DNA from: Methylotenera sp.
GTDB taxonomy: Bacteria > Pseudomonadota > Gammaproteobacteria > Burkholderiales > Methylophilaceae
Assembly: GCA_013816325.1 (NCBI GenBank)
Contig: JACDEP010000099.1
Location: 1 to 7,710 of the forward strand
Direction: 5' to 3'
DNA length: 7,710 nt
Shown here: positions 6,758 through 7,710 of the stretch, piece by piece
How positions within the stretch are numbered: the first letter of the stretch is position 1
Layout of the letters: the number at the start of each line of letters is the position of its first letter
The notes under the pieces: generated by a model
Told to the model about the DNA's origin: nothing
Seen by the model: the letters and a program-made list of their open reading frames with translations, nothing else
Databases searched by the model: none
Translations under genes and position numbers: made by a program

Positions 6758-6980
6758 ATGGAGTCTGTCCATTTTCATGTGCACCATATCCTGCATTTAT
6801 CACAGCTGATTTAAGTACATCCTTATTTGTAGTCAGTTCATCATATTGAATAGTTGCCTCAGCTTTTTGTAGTGATACTGATGCGTCAGTTACACCTGAT
6901 ACGGCTTGCAGCGCTTTAGTAACGCCATTCACACAGCCACCACAGGTCATGCCTGTAATTTTTAATGTTGTTGTTTGCAT
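6726..6980 (-). CDS. HMA-domain metal chaperone (CopZ-like)
   Basis: This 84-residue soluble protein is one heavy-metal-associated domain. The metal-binding loop GMTCGGC is at 10-16 (C13, C16), followed by the usual helix VNGVTKALQAVSGV and strand DASVSLQKAEATIQYD. Such proteins carry Cu(I) (CopZ/Atx1 class) or, in MerP-like forms, Hg(II) to membrane pumps. No signal peptide is present, which favours a cytoplasmic copper chaperone over periplasmic MerP. A linker ends in an extra GGCCG (C82, C83), giving a second soft-metal site beyond the core domain. Ribosome site AAAGGAG (6988-6994) lies 7 bases before the ATG and is the strongest in the window. A leader dyad and a promoter candidate lie upstream. 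No partner P-type ATPase is seen in the window. Confidence 0.93.
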   Translation of the reverse strand: MQTTTLKITGMTCGGCVNGVTKALQAVSGVTDASVSLQKAEATIQYDELTTNKDVLKSAVINAGYGAHENGQTPSIPTKGGCCG

Positions 6981-7008
6981 AGTAATACTCCTTTAGGCAT
7001 GGATAGAT

Positions 7009-7030
7009 AATCAAGACTAAAATCTTGATT
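7009..7030. promoter_or_regulatory. Perfect 8+8 inverted repeat in the HMA leader
   Basis: AATCAAGA (7009-7016) and TCTTGATT (7023-7030) flank a 6-base centre, a 22-base dyad. It lies 29 bases before the HMA start codon and downstream of the promoter candidate, where a repressor operator or an mRNA hairpin near the ribosome site would sit. No T run follows on the minus strand, so it is not a classical terminator. Confidence 0.5.
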
Positions 7031-7058
7031 GGTGTAACTTATTTGTTTAGTTTTTTTG

Positions 7059-7088
7059 AGTATAGCGTTACGCAAGTGGATTCACTAA
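7059..7088 (-). promoter_or_regulatory. Candidate promoter of the HMA gene
   Basis: On the minus strand, TTAGTG (7088-7083) and TATACT (7064-7059) are 18 bases apart. TATACT is a good -10. The -35 is poor, as expected for an activator-dependent promoter. The upstream part overlaps motif copy B (7076-7091). Transcription would start near 7052 and leave a leader of about 70 bases containing the dyad at 7009-7030. Confidence 0.4.
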
Positions 7089-7097
7089 GGAACGCTA
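7063..7097. repeat. Nested inverted repeat over the HMA promoter
   Basis: Outer arms TAGCGTT (7063-7069) and AACGCTA (7091-7097) enclose inner arms AGTG (7075-7078) and CACT (7083-7086). The structure covers the candidate -10 edge, spacer and -35 of the HMA promoter and runs into the end of the Csp-like remnant. It may be an operator or a coincidence. Confidence 0.35.
7076..7091. repeat. Motif copy B, shared with 6117-6133
   Basis: GTGGATTCACTAAGGA contains the dyad GTG-GATT-CAC and matches the motif before merR. It lies 96 bases upstream of the HMA start and overlaps its candidate -35, so both ends of the convergent merR-HMA pair carry the motif. Confidence 0.4.
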
Positions 7098-7169
7098 CTG
7101 AGCAATGGTCCATAACGTGGCACATTCATCACAAGCATCAATACAGGTTCCATATTGTTCATAGATATT
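7095..7169 (-). pseudogene. Remnant of a four-helix-bundle copper storage protein (Csp / DUF326-like)
   Basis: Read on the minus strand, 24 codons between two stops (TAA at 7172-7170 and TAG at 7097-7095) include YEQYGTCIDACDECAT. The pattern C-I-D-A-C-D-E-C, with cysteines spaced 4 and 3, is the start of the Cys-rich helical proteins (Csp, DUF326) that bind many Cu(I) ions inside a four-helix bundle. An intact member has over 100 residues. Here the chain stops after three cysteines and has no in-frame start; the nearest ATG (7163) is one frame off, so an indel near the start plus loss of the rest is likely. It lies between the HMA gene and the His/Cys-rich gene, both metal-related, which supports the reading. 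The fragment is short, so chance cannot be excluded. Confidence 0.5.
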
Positions 7170-7172
7170 TTA

Positions 7173-7399
7173 GCTAGAACTTTAATATAAAAGCATTGAT
7201 AACTCATCCGGTAAATTGTTAGCTTAGTGAAGTCTAAAGTTTGTGTATGTGCGATAACGTACAGTTTATAGGCTTTAAAATCATTTAATGGGTAAGTGCT
7301 TTATCGAGCATTGTTGAGCTAGATAAATTAATGGTGCGTAGCTTCAAAAAAATTTTGATTAAAGTGAAAACTTAATTTAATTGAAGTAAACTAATTCTA
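7173..7399. other. AT-rich intergenic stretch with no recognisable gene
   Basis: With the leader region and the Csp remnant, this makes over 400 bases (6981-7399) without an intact gene. I see no tRNA, repeat array or insertion-sequence end. TTGATT (7356-7361) with TAATTG 17 bases later is a weak promoter candidate for the gene starting at 7400. Confidence 0.5.
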
Positions 7400-7710
7400 A
7401 TGATTTTTAAGCAACTTATATTCCTGCGTGTTTTTATCTTCTTGCTTACAACCGTGTTTCTCTTTGACACCGTATATGCCAGTGGAGTGATGACTGCCAC
7501 TCAAATTTCAGCAAATAACTCTGACGTTGCCGAAGATAGTTTAGAAGTTAATCATCATAGCGACGCTCAACATTGTGACGCTCATCCAGACCACCATCAT
7601 GATTCTCATAAAAAGCAATCGTGTGATACTGACTGCTCGAAATGCAGTCATTGCATGGCTTGCTTTACAGTGCTTCCTCCTAGCCAGCTAAAAAATATTC
7701 AATCACAGAT
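7400..7710 (+). CDS. Secreted His/Cys-rich small protein, CzcI-like (runs off the right edge)
   Basis: The first 103 codons are present and the frame is still open at the window end. Residues 1-27 form a signal peptide: a lysine at 4 and arginine at 10, a hydrophobic core (VFIFLLTTVFLF), and a cleavage site after VYA. The mature part is an acidic linker, then a His-rich stretch (NHHSDAQHCDAHPDHHHDSH, about 51-70) and a cysteine cluster C75, C79, C82, C85, C88. It therefore probably binds metal in the periplasm. This layout resembles the small CzcI-type proteins encoded ahead of czcCBA/cus-like RND efflux genes, so an efflux operon may follow beyond the edge; that is inference. No strong ribosome site is seen, but an in-frame TGA at 7382 excludes a longer start, and the signal peptide supports the ATG at 7400. 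Confidence 0.75.
   Translation, partial: MIFKQLIFLRVFIFLLTTVFLFDTVYASGVMTATQISANNSDVAEDSLEVNHHSDAQHCDAHPDHHHDSHKKQSCDTDCSKCSHCMACFTVLPPSQLKNIQSQ

Noticed and set aside
7085..7300. 71-codon open frame on the minus strand overlapping the Csp-like remnant
   Set aside because: The first ATG is at 7207 without a ribosome site, the translation matches no family I recognise, and the recognisable Csp-like residues are in a different frame of the same DNA. It is probably chance openness.

Overview
The window reads as a piece of chromosome from a Gram-negative betaproteobacterium, most likely a methylotroph of the Methylophilaceae (Methylotenera-like). This is inferred from protein character, moderate-to-low GC and the ftsK / trxB / Smr grouping; no database search was possible. 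The left three quarters (about 1-5700) is core genome. The right quarter (about 5700-7710) is visibly AT-richer and looks like an accessory metal-handling patch with gene debris.

Core part. The N-terminus of a divergently transcribed FtsK DNA translocase leaves the window on the left. It is followed by dps (ferritin-like, iron and peroxide protection), trxB (thioredoxin reductase) and an Smr-domain nuclease-like gene 35 bases behind trxB, all on the plus strand. The Smr gene converges on a minus-strand block: ispD, then ispF (two steps of the MEP isoprenoid pathway, 23 bases apart), then a type IV ABC exporter with fused permease and ATPase. dps and trxB form a small redox-defence neighbourhood beside the cell-division gene ftsK.

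Accessory part. Upstream of ispD lies a decayed GGDEF (diguanylate cyclase) C-terminal remnant. Next come a MerR-family regulator (plus strand) and an HMA-type metal chaperone (minus strand), tail to tail with 6 bases between their stop codons. Upstream of the chaperone is a 24-codon remnant, in a broken frame, that resembles the Cys-rich start of a four-helix-bundle copper-storage protein (Csp/DUF326). The window ends inside a secreted His/Cys-rich small protein of the kind (CzcI-like) that often precedes RND heavy-metal efflux genes. Together these suggest a metal (copper, or another soft or divalent metal) homeostasis locus whose main efflux genes may lie beyond the right edge.

The least ordinary signals are: a MerR protein that keeps two C-terminal cysteines but lacks the cysteine at the MerR Cys82 position; a similar 16-17 base motif upstream of both merR and the chaperone gene; a perfect 8+8 dyad in the chaperone leader; a 12-bp inverted repeat joining the two convergent 3' ends; and the Csp and GGDEF remnants. 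I found no RNA genes, CRISPR arrays, insertion sequences or attachment sites.
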